Source: Linnemannia elongata (lineage: Eukaryota > Mortierellomycota > Mortierellomycetes > Mortierellales > Mortierellaceae). From it: a stretch of 64,000 nt of DNA. The notes below the pieces were generated by a model, which was not told the DNA's origin, ran no database searches, and saw only the letters and a list, made by a program, of their open reading frames with translations. The translations under genes and the position numbers were made by a program. Where the stretch lies: contig JAXBDG010000007.1 in assembly GCA_036320915.1 (NCBI GenBank), positions 1,116,001 to 1,180,000 of the forward strand, written 5' to 3'. Shown here piece after piece: positions 23,911 through 33,130 of the stretch (position 1 is its first letter; the number at the start of each line of letters is the position of its first letter).

Positions 23911-25232
23911 TTTTTTTTTTTTGTTTGCGATTTATTTCTCTAGTTAACAACTCCAGGAGGCATTCAAAGGAATAAAAAGGGCACTATCAATTGAACTCTC
24001 CCAGTAGCCATAGACCTAGTCGCTGTCCCTGAGTCCAAAGCTCGGCAGGCTCAGCGCAACAATCACTCGCCTTCTCAGGCTGGGACGGAAGGAAATAAAC
24101 TACTCGCACACCCTCATGAAGGGGATCCTCCCCATCCTCTCCATCAACGACAACCGCCTCTTTCCTAATTGACTCTCTAACAAACGTGCATCTGCAGCGA
24201 TGGGATCCAAAGACGGGCCCGGACAATGCCCATCCTCATGTGCGGCTAGCGAAGCGCCGCAGGGACAAAAACCAGCTCGGGTGATATAGCCATAACCGTT
24301 GCTCCAATCTCCTCGAGGGCCAGTGTACTTGGATGTCTTGTCTTTGGTAGTGATGCCTTGCGCCTGCTCCCATGCAATCGTCTCCGAACATCGAGGTTTC
24401 CAGATCAGCTCCGAGGCCTGTGCCTCCAGGTAGCCAACAAACTTGTGCAGGACCGTCTGTGCAATCGACTTTGGGGACCGGAAGACTGACGACCACTCAG
24501 ACAGCATGCTCTTGGGGGTGATGTCTCGCAGTAGATCCGAGACGTGCCACTTTGGATCCAGGTCGCGATCGGGGACCGGCAGGCCCCGATAAACCGATTG
24601 AGCGCCACCGATAGAAGAGAACCCACGGACATGCTCCTCATCAGATGGACAGCGCCAAGGAACTGGCACTGGGGGCGGTACTTGACGACCACTCGCCTCT
24701 GCTCTCTCGTGCTCTCGCCTCTTGGCCGCGTTGTAACTGTCTGTTGCCTTGATGCCCCACTCATCGATCTTGTCCATGGCCTCCCTCCAGATAGCGGTAG
24801 TAGTCTCTCTCTTTGCTGGGCAAGTCCACAAATGCTCATTGTCCTCTTCCTCCTCCGTGCAGACTCGGCAGATACAGTCAGGGTATAGATCTGGGTGGCG
24901 CGCCATCATAGAGTTCCTGGTCGGTAGCATACCATGAAGTTTCTTGATGTGGTGGGACCGTTGGCGGGTATCCTTGCTGTTACTGTAGAAAGTGAAGACA
25001 GCCCGTCTTGCATGTACAAAGGCCAGGGTTGAGCGCCACTCGACATCATCCAAATGGGGTACCGCCTTCTTGACTCGACGCTGTGAAGTCCAGTGCTGAT
25101 GGTGTCGAATGGTTGTTTGTTGTTTGAGTAGCTGCCTCAGGTCCGTCTCCACCAAGGCTTCATGACAGAACGCAAAAGTCCGGATATCCTCTTGTTGCGT
25201 CAAGTCCACCACCCAAGGCGTTGTGTCGCCCT
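23911..25232 (-). mobile_element. LINE copy 1, 5'-truncated non-LTR retrotransposon
   Basis: About 1.3 kb on the minus strand ending AAATCGCAAAC plus A12 (23922-23911). It is truncated within the region after RNase H. It is flanked by GGTGCCCGGCACCGG (25247-25233) and GGCGCCCGGCACCGG (23910-23896), a 15-bp duplication with one mismatch. Coding similarity to copy 2 is high over about 350 residues, so both come from one family. Confidence 0.85.
24100..25232 (-). CDS. LINE polyprotein C-terminal fragment, open frame
   Basis: Open from the 5' truncation point to the stop at 24100 (about 377 residues). It has no start of its own; the frame runs through the target duplication into flanking DNA. 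It carries the zinc knuckle CRVCTEEEEDNEHLWTC (C-x2-C-x7-H-x4-C, zf-RVT type, found after the RT/RNase H domains of LINE ORF2) and a second Cys/His group FCPCGASLAAHEDGHCPG near the end, whose role I do not know. It is a partial gene with no endonuclease or RT, so it is not autonomous. The intact frame suggests a recent insertion. Confidence 0.75.
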
Positions 25233-25247
25233 CCGGTGCCGGGCACC
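25233..25247 (-). repeat. Target duplication between LINE tail remnant and copy 1
   Basis: GGTGCCCGGCACCGG on the minus strand; the first 13 nt are a perfect inverted repeat GGTGCC-C-GGCACC. It is identical to 25271-25285. Confidence 0.85.
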
Positions 25248-25270
25248 TTTTTTTTTTTGTTTGCGATTTT
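25248..25270 (-). mobile_element. Ultra-short LINE tail: 12 nt plus A11
   Basis: On the minus strand AAAATCGCAAAC followed by A11. This equals the last bases and tail of LINE copy 1 and is bracketed by two identical 15-mers (25271-25285, 25233-25247). It reads as an insertion truncated to almost only its poly(A) end. Confidence 0.7.
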
Positions 25271-25285
25271 CCGGTGCCGGGCACC
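25271..25285 (-). repeat. Outermost target duplication of the LINE array
   Basis: GGTGCCCGGCACCGG on the minus strand, the tRNA-proximal border of the array, 106 nt from the first base of tRNA-Ala. Confidence 0.85.
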
Positions 25286-25390
25286 GTCTTCTGGGGCCCG
25301 AAACGCTCTAAAGAGAGAAGTGGAAGGTAAACCAAATGAATAAAAAAGTCTGAGAATCCATTGCATTCATCAAAGCAATTTGGCTTCACA

Positions 25391-25463
25391 GGGGATCTAG
25401 CTCAAATGGTAGAGCGCTCGCTTAGCATGCGAGAGGCACTGGGATCGATGCCCAGGTTCTCCA
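25391..25463 (+). tRNA. tRNA-Ala(AGC)
   Basis: A 73-nt cloverleaf without intron: acceptor GGGGATC/GTTCTCC (one U-U mismatch and one G-U pair), D arm GCTC/GAGC, anticodon stem CTCGC/GCGAG with loop TTAGCAT (anticodon AGC, read as inosine-GC), T arm CTGGG/CCCAG, discriminator A. The A box (TAGCTCAAATGG) is canonical; the B box is GGATCGATGCC, one base off GGTTCGANNCC. The first T run, a possible Pol III stop, is about 45 nt downstream. The acceptor mismatch leaves a small chance of a mildly decayed copy. Confidence 0.9.
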
Positions 25464-26402
25464 ACGACGTTAAACTCTTCTCGTAATCAGTGAGGAGTTC
25501 TATTTTTTGGCTTTTGGCGAAAATCAAAGAACTTGGTGATCAACTTGAACGTGTGATCTGTGTTCATGCCTGTCACAGGTAAACACTCTTGAGTGGCTTA
25601 CATTTTTTTTACTTTTGCAAAATCTTACTGTAGGTACTGTTCACGGTTGTACCTTGTGGGGGAAAACAGACGTCACAGTGAGTTTTTACTCAGCAATTTT
25701 TTTTATGCTTTGGGGCAAGAACCTCTTGTACTCTTGGCGGATGTACCTTGTGGGGGAAAGCAGGTGTAGTAATAATCAATGAACAGAGTGGTCAACTCTT
25801 CGATTTCTTTTTTATTTTTTATTTCATGCATTCAGTGCCAGAGGAAGATTGATAAAAGGAGTGGGAAAGCATATTGCGATCGTCGCCTCAGACACCGATC
25901 CTTTATCAGTCTCAGTTAAGGATCACTCAAAGGTGGACGGTGCACTCCAATGCTGCTGACTTGATCAACCATCGAACAAATGCGAATATTCGATATAAAT
26001 TGAACTGTCAGCTACGCGCCTTTCTCATGGAGGCTACGGCTTATGTTGACTTGATGCGAACATTTTGTAAAATCTTCCACGCTACCACGAGACCGCTTTA
26101 AGGACTAAACAAACCCTTCAAATGATCATCGATCCTCAATCATGCAGATTAGTGGCGTTTCCGCCAAAAAGAAACAAAATTGTAACCCCTGAACTCTCAA
26201 AGATCATACATTGCGTCAAAGAACGATCGTCAACTCCAAGAAAAAAGAGGATCAGAAAAGCAAATACTTGGGAGATATTTTAATTTCGCACACTTCTTCC
26301 AGTGGGTTGGCACACAACTTTTAGTTCTTTTTGTCGTTGAGGGCAAAAGGTGGGGGACGGGGACAAGAGGGTGTTGGGTCGGTCTCAAGGTACTAAAACA
26401 AT
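25464..26402. other. Intergenic spacer downstream of tRNA-Ala
   Basis: About 940 bp between the tRNA and the RACK1 stop codon. It holds two direct copies of an 18-mer and T-rich stretches; the right end (26280-26402) is the RACK1 3' region. I see no convincing gene; a 75-codon frame at 25874-26101 has no recognisable features. Confidence 0.5.
25648..25759. repeat. Direct 18-mer pair TGTACCTTGTGGGGGAAA
   Basis: Identical 18-nt copies at 25648-25665 and 25742-25759, 94 nt apart, each followed shortly by CAG. Sequence between them is not duplicated. Confidence 0.9.
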
Positions 26403-28540
26403 TTAGAAACCAACGGTCCAGACACGAGTGATGCTGTCGGTGTAACCAGCGAACAAAGTCTGGCCATCAGCAGACCAGGCCAAGGAGACAGCCTGGGGAG
26501 GGTTGGACTTCTTGCCAACGTTGGTGAACTCGGGCTTGAGCTCATCGACAACAGACTTGGACTCCAAGTCCCAGATCTTGATGCAGGACGAGGTGGCAGC
26601 GCACAACCAGTAGCGGTTGGGCGAGAAGACCAAGGCGTTGATGATATCGTCACCCTTGCCCTCCAAAGAGTACAAGTGCTTGCCCTCGTTGAGGTCCCAG
26701 AGCATGGTGATGCCGTCGCGTCCACCGGAAGCGCAGAGGGAACCATCGGGGGAGACAGTGACGGTGTTGATGTAACCGGAGTGTCCGATGTGGTTGGAGC
26801 GGAGCTTGCACTTGGTGAGCTCCCAGACCTGACGTGGACCATTTCCGAATAGTGAACAAAAGGAAGAAGCAAGTTGGTGAGTTATACTGATCCCAAATAA
26901 ACATCCTCACCGTCCTGTCGCGTTTTCTTTTCCATATCGAGAGTTTCAACGCGTGTTTCTTTGTAGGGTCAGGAATTTCCAGTGGAAGGTTTGTCTCATC
27001 GGAGGGTTGCGACGCCCCTCTCTGAAGTAGCAAATATAAAATACATCATTCAAAAAGAAACACGCGTGATCCCATTGGTGGCGTTTTGAGGTTGCGGTTG
27101 TTGAGCATCCAGAATGTGCGTGATGTAGTCCAAGTGAAATACAAGAACAAGAAAAGGCGAGAAATTACCTTGACGACCTTGTCCCAGCCTCCGGAAACAA
27201 TGACGGGGTTGGCGGGGTTGGGCGAGAAGCGGACGCAGGAGACCCACTCGGTGTGGCCATCCTCCTGGATGGTGAACTTGCACTCACCAAGGGTGTTCCA
27301 CAACTTGATGGTCTTGTCGCGGGATCCCGAAACGATCTGACGGTTGTCAGCGGAGAAGGAGACCGAGAGGACATCGTTGGTGTGGCCGACGAAGCGGCGG
27401 GTGGTGAGGCCGGTGTTGAGGTCCCAGAGACGGAGGGTCTTGTCCCAGGAGGCAGACAAGGCGAACTGACCGTCAGAGGAGATGACAACATCCTGAACGG
27501 CAGAGTTGTGTCCGTGGAGGGACTTGCGGGGGACACCGAAGTTGCCCTCGTCATCGCGGACCAAGTTCCAGACGATGATGGTCTTGTCTGCAAAAATTAA
27601 AAAAACGTAATATAAAAAGGCCTTGTCAAATGGGTGCCATCTCTACAACTGCTGCGCGTGCCTCTCCAGTGAGATGTCTGTTGGTGTCAGGGTCGAACAA
27701 AAAGTGTGTCCAGAAAAGTGTCGTCTGTCACAAGTACGATCGAGCTCATCAACTCCTGGAAATAGTACCGCCCTTCCTCTTTTCCAGTTCCTGTATTCCT
27801 GAGGGTTGCAAACAGCTCCTATAGTAGTTGGTTCCAGGTTTTTTTTTCTCCAGAGTCCGTTCACGTACCACGGGAGGAGGTCAAGATCATATCGGGGGAC
27901 TCGGCGGTGGTGGCAATAGCCGTGACCCAGTCACGATGACCTACAAAGGGGGTAGGGCAGACGCACGTTCAGTTAGTTACTTGATGAACCGTAGCCTGAT
28001 CAGTGAAAGACTGATCGCAAGGTCCTGTGAGGTTCCTGCGTACTCCGCTCCATCAAAGGTTTCCCATAGATTGAGGGTACTCTAGGTTGTTTGAAGTGGT
28101 TGCAGGATCATAGTTCATCCATCGTCTTCCTGATGTATAGTTCGGCGCCTCCTCTGATGACCAGGTGACTTATATCTGAAGAGTTCTCAGGCCTCCAGAA
28201 AGAAGTTCTTGTCCTGCAGATGGGTGTTGAGTCGAGAAGGACTGGTGCGATTCGGTATTGGCGGTTATGGCAGGATCGGGTACGTTTTGGTGTTTCGTTC
28301 CAACAGCACTCAGTGGTCGTGTAGTCTTAGACATCCAAATATCCGCCCTATTTCCTCCCATCCATCGATCGATCCATCATAGGCCTGGACTTTCATCGAT
28401 GTTGCCGATGGGTCCGCCTAAATGGTCCCGTTCACTCCGTTTCGATGGTGGTCGCCTCTCGATGATGTGTGTGCATCCTTGTCGAGCAAGGTATCCATAC
28501 CGACAAGCTGACCGCGGTAAGACAAAGAATCACTGGACAT
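26403..28540 (-). CDS. RACK1/Asc1/Cpc2, 40S ribosomal WD40 protein
   Basis: Four exons: 28540-28501, 27940-27869, 27587-27169 and 26828-26403, 318 residues, the usual RACK1 length. A seven-bladed WD40 propeller bound to the head of the 40S subunit, linking translation to signalling. Seen: [105 protein letters not shown] and a C-terminal [15 protein letters not shown]. The start gives [19 protein letters not shown], matching the family N-terminus. Introns are long for this window (559, 281 and 340 nt); the third carries a U24-type snoRNA, as in yeast ASC1. Confidence 0.96.
26950..27066 (-). ncRNA. U24-type C/D box snoRNA in RACK1 intron 3
   Basis: Minus strand. C box ATGATGT (27049-27043), guide ATATTTGCTACTT (27037-27025) just before D' (CAGA), an internal GAGGG/CCCTC hairpin, C' box-like CGATGAG, and D box CTGA (26972-26969). 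The unit is bracketed by a perfect 13-bp inverted repeat (27066-27054 and 26962-26950). The guide is complementary to AAGUAGCAAAUAU of 25S rRNA, the known U24 target, and the host gene is the same as in yeast (ASC1 intron, snR24). The element before D, CCTTCCACTGGAAATTC, does not match the second yeast guide as I remember it. Mature ends are about 27053-26963. Confidence 0.88.
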
Positions 28541-28806
28541 GATGATAAAACTGAAAGAGGAGGTTCAATCATTCCGCCAATTGGACAACATAAAAAAAGG
28601 TTATCCGGCCCCTTAATATATGCTCTTCTCTACGTAGTGGTTGATACATGTACATGATGTACACACCATAGATCTGAATTGTTTTGCGTGTTTAATGTTC
28701 AATGAAGGGAATGAAGATAGTGGTATGATATGTGCTACTAAATACAGGGAAACAGAGAGTTTCCGAAAGTGTGTGAAAGAAAGAAGTCGCGGTCACCGAG
28801 CTCACT

Positions 28807-30443
28807 CTACTTCTTTGCAGCACCGGTCTGAATCACAACAACGACCACAATAATGGCCACAACCACGAGAACAATAGCAAGACATATCCATTTGTACTAC
28901 AGAGGAGGGTAAAAAAGAAGACAGATGTTGATGTATAAGTTCAAAGGGTTCTACATTCATGTCAACCAGTGTCAGCTCTAACAGTCTTCCTGTCACAAGT
29001 ACTTACCCTTCTCGCAGAGTATCCATGAACAAGGGCGACTGCCACTTCGCCGTGTCCCTTTTCGATATCGCTCTCAGCACGGGAAACTGAGGCCTCAATT
29101 TCCTGGAAGGCAACATCCTGGTCCGAGATCATCTGCTCCAACTGCTTGTACAACTGAGCCAACTCGACCACACTCTCCTGCAAACTGTGAAGTTCGCGCT
29201 GACGATTCTGAACAGAGTTCAACGCCGCCATTGCTTGTTGACCTCTTGCCTGCTGCAACAACTATTATCCGCCATAAGATAGGCGATGAAAATAGACGTG
29301 TCAGTATAACCCTGCAATAAGTGACGCGTAAGCGGAGAGAGAGATAGAGTACACCGAAAAAAGATGACGGTAAGCAACAAGAGTCCTCCTTACCTGCTGG
29401 GAAAACGCCCCACCCTGATCGCTCTCAACCAAACGTCTCACGTCTTCGTCGGTTGCCGCAGGATTAGCAATACGGTATTGGCGTGCAACATTGTCCTTTG
29501 ACTTTTGTCCATTCTGGTACTGCACGGTCTGAAACCTGCTCACGGCATCTTTGAGTTGTTTGCTGAGAGTCGATGTCCTCAATTTGCGACGGTCGTATTC
29601 CTCCCGAGTGCGAACCGCTCTGTTGGACTCTGTTAGGGCTGTTGTTGATTGATTTCAGGTCAGGGTGAACGGTGGTATGGGTCAGTATTACCTTGGGCTA
29701 TCTTTACATTAGGCTGAGATGGGCTGCATTGCGTAGCTTCATGGATGTACCTCGAAGACGGTCGTAAATCTCAGTGGAAAGGTTGTTGGCGGCCCGAGTC
29801 TTGTCTTCCAATTGTTTGGCAGCTAGAACATACAGCAAAGGGCGACAATGAAGAGTTAGTAAGCGCACATGATAAAAGTTTGTTTCTAAATTAAAAAGCT
29901 GGTTTATAGGCGTAGACTGTACCTTCAGCGTCAGCTCTGCCGTTCAGGTTGCGAAGGAACAGTTGGTCTATTTCATTGATGCTGCCCTGGAACTGCTGGA
30001 TTTTTGTGGAGATGACCTCGGTCTGTAAAAAACATAAATGGACAAGCGGAAAGCGATCGGTCAGTTGGATATGTAGCGGCAAACACCAGCGAAGTCATTC
30101 AATGCCGGGTTTAGAGAGAGTTGACTTTACCTCTTGGAAGAACTGACTCAGGCTGTCGCCCCGCAGAGGTGCGAGTTCAACTGGCGTCTGATTGTTGGTG
30201 CTATTGCCATAGATGCCGTTGGAGGGGTATGCGTGAACAGAGGTGTCGGTCTACAGCGCAAAGGGGCAAAAAAGTACAGCCTTGAGTGTGAGCATAAATA
30301 GAACTTTTTTTTCGCGTTCATGATGGGAGCCAGGGTGTAGTGATGAGCCAACTTCAAACGAAGTGAAGAACTGTGCCTTGCAAAGCAAAGGCAGAGACGG
30401 GACGTACATTGTTGTTGTAGTCGTTCAGGCGATCACGGCTCAT
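28807..30443 (-). CDS. Plasma-membrane syntaxin (Qa-SNARE), Sso1/2-like
   Basis: Seven exons: 30443-30408, 30250-30131, 30022-29923, 29822-29751, 29638-29394, 29261-29007 and 28896-28807, 305 residues. A t-SNARE for exocytic vesicle fusion. The N-terminal Habc region runs over about residues 50-180, with KLRTSTLSKQLKDAVSRFQT and the linker YRIANPAATDEDVRRLVES, typical of Sso/syntaxin-1. The SNARE motif (about 205-265) has NRQRELHSLQESVVELAQLY, DQDVAFQEIEASV and the zero-layer Gln context. The last exon begins the C-terminal anchor, YKWICLAIVLVVVAIIVVVV, followed by IQTGAAKK. All junctions are in phase. It lies in tandem with RACK1 (266 bp between). Confidence 0.93.
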
Positions 30444-30750
30444 GATGGAATCTGTTTTTTTTTTGTTGTGGCGCGAGGATGAGGTGAAAGTGTGAAAGTG
30501 AGGAACGGGTGCTTTTAAAAGGGCGGGTGAGAGATAGAGAGTAAAAAACGCAAGAGTGGGGGTTGAGTGCAGCGTGCAAAGAGGAGAAAGAGGGAAGGTA
30601 AGAGAGTGGGGAGGTGCTGGAAGGAAGGCAGGAAGGAAGGCAGGAAGGAAGAAAAGAAAGAAAGAGATGAAAGGAGGAAAGAAGGTGAGTGCAGAGTTTT
30701 TGTATTCCAATGTTTTTGCAGAACGAGGTTCGACCTTCGCCAGGGCAACA

Positions 30751-30751
<1 letters not shown>

Positions 30752-30781
<30 letters not shown>
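30752..30781. repeat. A30 homopolymer
   Basis: Uninterrupted run of 30 A in the syntaxin upstream region; T run in the direction of that gene. Confidence 0.9.
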
Positions 30782-30784
<3 letters not shown>

Positions 30785-31160
30785 CCATTTGAAGAGGGGC
30801 CAGATGGATAGCAAGCGGAGGAAAGGGGACAGAGTCGATGGCGAGATAAAAATACAATTTTGATGCCAAAGGGAGACAGTGGGCAGTGCAGAGACACGAA
30901 GAAACACAAATCACTGACAGAACAAACAAAAAAAAATGGCTGCCGATGGACCTTCTCTCGCTTGGTCCAGGCGGCGCAGAGAGGGGCGGTGCAAGAAAAA
31001 AAAGGCACAAAAAACAAAAACCCAAAACACGATAAAAAGCACCTATCCAGGACAAAGACCTGTCTTCGTTCCCCTACTTCTATTCTATTCTCTTTTTCTT
31101 TGTTCAGTTCAATTGCAATACACTAGGGCGTCCACTCGAGCGAAAGAGATTGTTTTTTTT

Positions 31161-32278
31161 GTATTTTATTTTTTGACCAAGAAGTTGTTAGTGAGACGGA
31201 CAAAGTTATCAGTGATGGTTTCCTGGGATCGAATTCAAAGGCAAATTGATCAGCGATGGCGCCTGAATGGGATCGACATTCTGTTGAGTTGGCCGTCAAT
31301 TTTCTTAAGGGCGAAAGAGAAGGCGCCATTGGCATTAAAACGTGCCGACCCATGAACCGTGTTTCTTTTAAAAATCAGTTATTTCACCCTCCTTGTTCAG
31401 CGGCGGTGGCGCATTTCATCACCTTTCACCTCCTCTTGTCACTATTACAGCGTTACATGATGAGAGAGAGACCAAGCCCATGGTCATATCTTGGTTTGGA
31501 GCGACATTGATACAAGGGAAAAAAAGAAAAGTGAGCAACCCTCAATTATCATCAACAGGACCCTCTTTTTTTTCTATGAACGCGTCGTGATTATCAAAGT
31601 TGTGGTTATTTTTTTGCTTCGTACCAATTCAAATCTTACATCCTTTATGCACACCTGGCGAAGCCAAGTGAGCAGGCCTTCGGACTCCCGAGACGGCTAG
31701 AACTAGTGCTAAAAACCCAAGGACTTCTGTAGGTATTTGCTCCAATCTATCCTTTACCCCCTTTTCCCTTTCTTCCTGTCCAGTGTCCACTCCCCCCCCC
31801 CCCATGCGCCACTGACGCGTGAGTGGGAGGGAAAAGAGGGAGAGAGGGAAGGAGAAAAGGAAGAACTGGGAGGGAGACCGGTTTTGTCATTTTGTAACAA
31901 GTAGCATTTGGATAGCAGCGTAAACTGATCCCGATGGATTGCGCCAATTGGCGTTGCATGTTTTTTCAGTAGCCAATTGAACTTTGCTCGCCACATGGGA
32001 GCTGAAAGAGAGTGTGTTTGAGAGGTGGAGAGAGTGAGAGTGTGTGTGTGTGTGAGAGAGAGAGCCAAAGGGAATGGAATTGGGAGGATGGTAATACTGA
32101 TATTAAAAGCAGGAAAGCGGTTAATGGGTTGGCGCGTTTCAAGGACAATGGTACCCTTACCTTCTCTTTCGCCTTTAAGAAGATTGACGACCAACAGAAG
32201 GTGGATCCCCATCCAGGCACCATCACTGGTGACTTTGTCCGTCTCATTGACTACGTCTTAGTCAAAAATAAAAAATAC
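31161..32278. mobile_element. Putative TIR-type element with about 200-bp inverted repeats
   Basis: The arms are 31161-31392 and 32083-32278 in inverted orientation. The left end reads GTATTTTATTTTTTGACCAA; the right end read inward is GTATTTTTTATTTTTGACTA. Both then share GAGACGGACAAAGT and AGTGATGG, a CTTCTCTTTCGCC block and the GGAGGRTG border. Identity is roughly 75% with small gaps. The right arm keeps an open frame of about 60 codons ending NKKYG. No target duplication was found. Alternatives: an inverted duplication of a gene fragment. The 690-bp middle shows no transposase. Confidence 0.45.
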
Positions 32279-32591
32279 GGTTGATGTAGAATGAAAAGAA
32301 AAAAATCTCAGACAACAACCACACTCTTTCACTCCATTTGCAGTTCGAATGGACACCATGGTGATTGGCAGTTGCACTGAACAAAGCAAAGGAGAGAGTA
32401 ATAGGGGTTAGAGTAGAATAATGAAGAAAGAGAGATAAGCAATGGGCAGAGGAAAGAAGGGGAAGAAGGGAACAAACAAGTGGCGAGAGAGACACCTCTC
32501 CTGAGGGACGAACGGGAGCTCACTCACACCCCCGGGTTCCATTTTTTTTATTTGCTGTTATTATTGTTGCGTGCTTGTCTTCGTCTTAGTT

Positions 32592-32593
<2 letters not shown>

Positions 32594-32639
<46 letters not shown>
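32594..32639. repeat. T46 homopolymer
   Basis: Uninterrupted run of 46 T upstream of the Sak1-like kinase, immediately followed by a pyrimidine-rich leader region. Confidence 0.95.
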
Positions 32640-32641
<2 letters not shown>

Positions 32642-33130
32642 TCACTTTGTCCCTTCCATGCCCCCTCCTCCTTCTCTCCCTTCCCGTTCCCCTTCATCCC
32701 TCTCCCATTCCATTTTTCTTTCTATAGTCTTTTCTTCTCCTGCCATCCTTCTTCTCTCGCTGTCCTCCCTTCCTTCCTTTAACTCTCGCTCTACTTTCTC
32801 TCCCCTCAGCTTTCCTCCTGAATCCAATTCGCAACGTTAATAACAACACAACGAACAACAAAATAAACATAACGCTCGCATTCCAGGTCTCGTCGGGGCC
32901 TGAGTTGCATGGCCCTCGTCTGTCGTCAGATCTTTCTCCTAACTCCTAATCGGTAACCACCACAACCTCATGGCTCTCATTCAACATACCCACACACACA
33001 GACACAGACCGTTGCATTCCATTCTGTCCTTTTCCTCTGAAAACGTCTAACGTCAGTGTAGCCATATTATTAATATTACTATTTCCAGGGCTGTCACTAC
33101 CGACTCTTCGTTACGGCCGTAACAGACACC

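Larger units (their letters stand above)
30444..33130. other. Long divergent spacer, syntaxin / Sak1-like kinase
   Basis: 2.7 kb without a supported gene. The left part (30490-30700) is purine-rich on plus, i.e. a CT tract in the syntaxin promoter. The right part (32641-32840) is pyrimidine-rich and precedes the kinase. Between them are an A30 run (30752-30781), a 1.1 kb structure with long inverted repeats (31161-32278), a C10-type run near 31793 and a T46 run (32594-32639). Confidence 0.5.
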
